Positions 33,016-33,103 of a DNA stretch of 33,103 nucleotides are shown one piece after another. Position numbers and translations under genes: made by a program. Every line of letters starts with the position of its first letter. The stretch's first letter is position 1. Under the pieces are notes generated by a model. It searched no databases and had not been told where the DNA came from. It worked only from the letters and a program-made list of their open reading frames with translations. The stretch is from Deltaproteobacteria bacterium (GTDB lineage: Bacteria; Desulfobacterota; DSM-4660; Desulfatiglandales; HGW-15), in the NCBI GenBank assembly GCA_016931115.1, contig JAFGFM010000102.1, positions 1 through 33,103 of the forward strand, in the 5' to 3' direction.

Positions 33016-33103
33016 ATGTTAATAAACAGACCTGGTATATTCAATATTGATCCAATTGTAAAAAGTCCAACAATCGTCATTCCCGCGAAGGCGGGAATCT
33101 ATA
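33016..33103 (+). CDS. Start of a possible downstream gene (partial, cut by window end)
   Basis: An ATG one base after the btuF-cbiZ stop has AGGGG eight bases upstream and stays open for 29 codons to the window edge. The first 21 residues (MLINRPGIFNIDPIVKSP...) resemble no family I recognise. From about 33079 the reading frame passes into a REP-type palindrome, so the gene may be interrupted or just a spurious extension. The close spacing hints at coupling to the fusion gene. Confidence 0.3.
   Translation, partial: MLINRPGIFNIDPIVKSPTIVIPAKAGIY
33079..33098. repeat. ATTCCCGC/GCGGGAAT palindrome
   Basis: Perfect 8-bp arms (33079-33086 and 33091-33098) around GAAG, preceded by CGTC. This is the common REP-type CGTCATTCCCGCGAAGGCGG motif found dispersed in many proteobacterial genomes. 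It runs into the window end. Confidence 0.7.

Overview
The window looks like a chromosomal corrinoid (vitamin B12) salvage and assembly region from an anaerobic Gram-negative bacterium. A Desulfobacterota/deltaproteobacterial origin is an inference from the gene mix: System II (CcsBA-type) cytochrome c maturation, TonB-dependent corrinoid uptake, CbiZ fusions and many small palindromic repeats. No rRNA, tRNA, CRISPR array or intact mobile element was seen.

Left part (1-8252): the last 28 codons of a histidine kinase, palindromic repeats, and an APC amino-acid permease. A minus-strand set follows, transcribed ccsA-like > resB-like > TonB-dependent receptor > an exported protein that joins two sulfite-oxidase-like modules, a CXXCH haem-attachment motif and a CbiF-like tetrapyrrole methylase domain. 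A DUF374 acyltransferase gene diverges from this set.

Middle part (8549-15150, minus strand): a six-gene operon behind a cobalamin riboswitch and intrinsic terminator, transcribed Zn-alcohol dehydrogenase > TrpD-like phosphoribosyltransferase > cobT > cobS > cobD > cbiB. This is aminopropanol attachment plus nucleotide-loop assembly, headed by two genes that are not standard cobalamin genes. An SDR gene with a strong promoter but a His in place of the catalytic Tyr diverges from it.

Right part (16517-33103): a long minus-strand unit, btuB > btuF-cbiZ fusion > btuF > btuC > btuD > exbB > exbD > tonB > cobQ > cobU > cobO, starts behind a second riboswitch/terminator. A third riboswitch/terminator sits back-to-back with it on the plus strand and controls a second TonB receptor and a second btuF-cbiZ fusion. 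The two leaders share a region of about 100 bp holding divergent sigma70-like promoters.

Read together, the genes describe cobamide capture and remodelling: outer-membrane uptake with a local TonB-ExbBD motor; cleavage by exported BtuF-CbiZ proteins (which would release cobyric acid); ABC import; adenosylation (CobO); re-attachment of aminopropanol phosphate (CobD, CbiB); activation (CobU); and addition of a new lower ligand (CobT, CobS). Corrin-ring genes other than cobQ, and an obvious alpha-ribazole phosphatase, are not in the window. Intergenic gaps carry at least three families of palindromic repeats, and a truncated RAYT-type transposase lies beside one REP pair.
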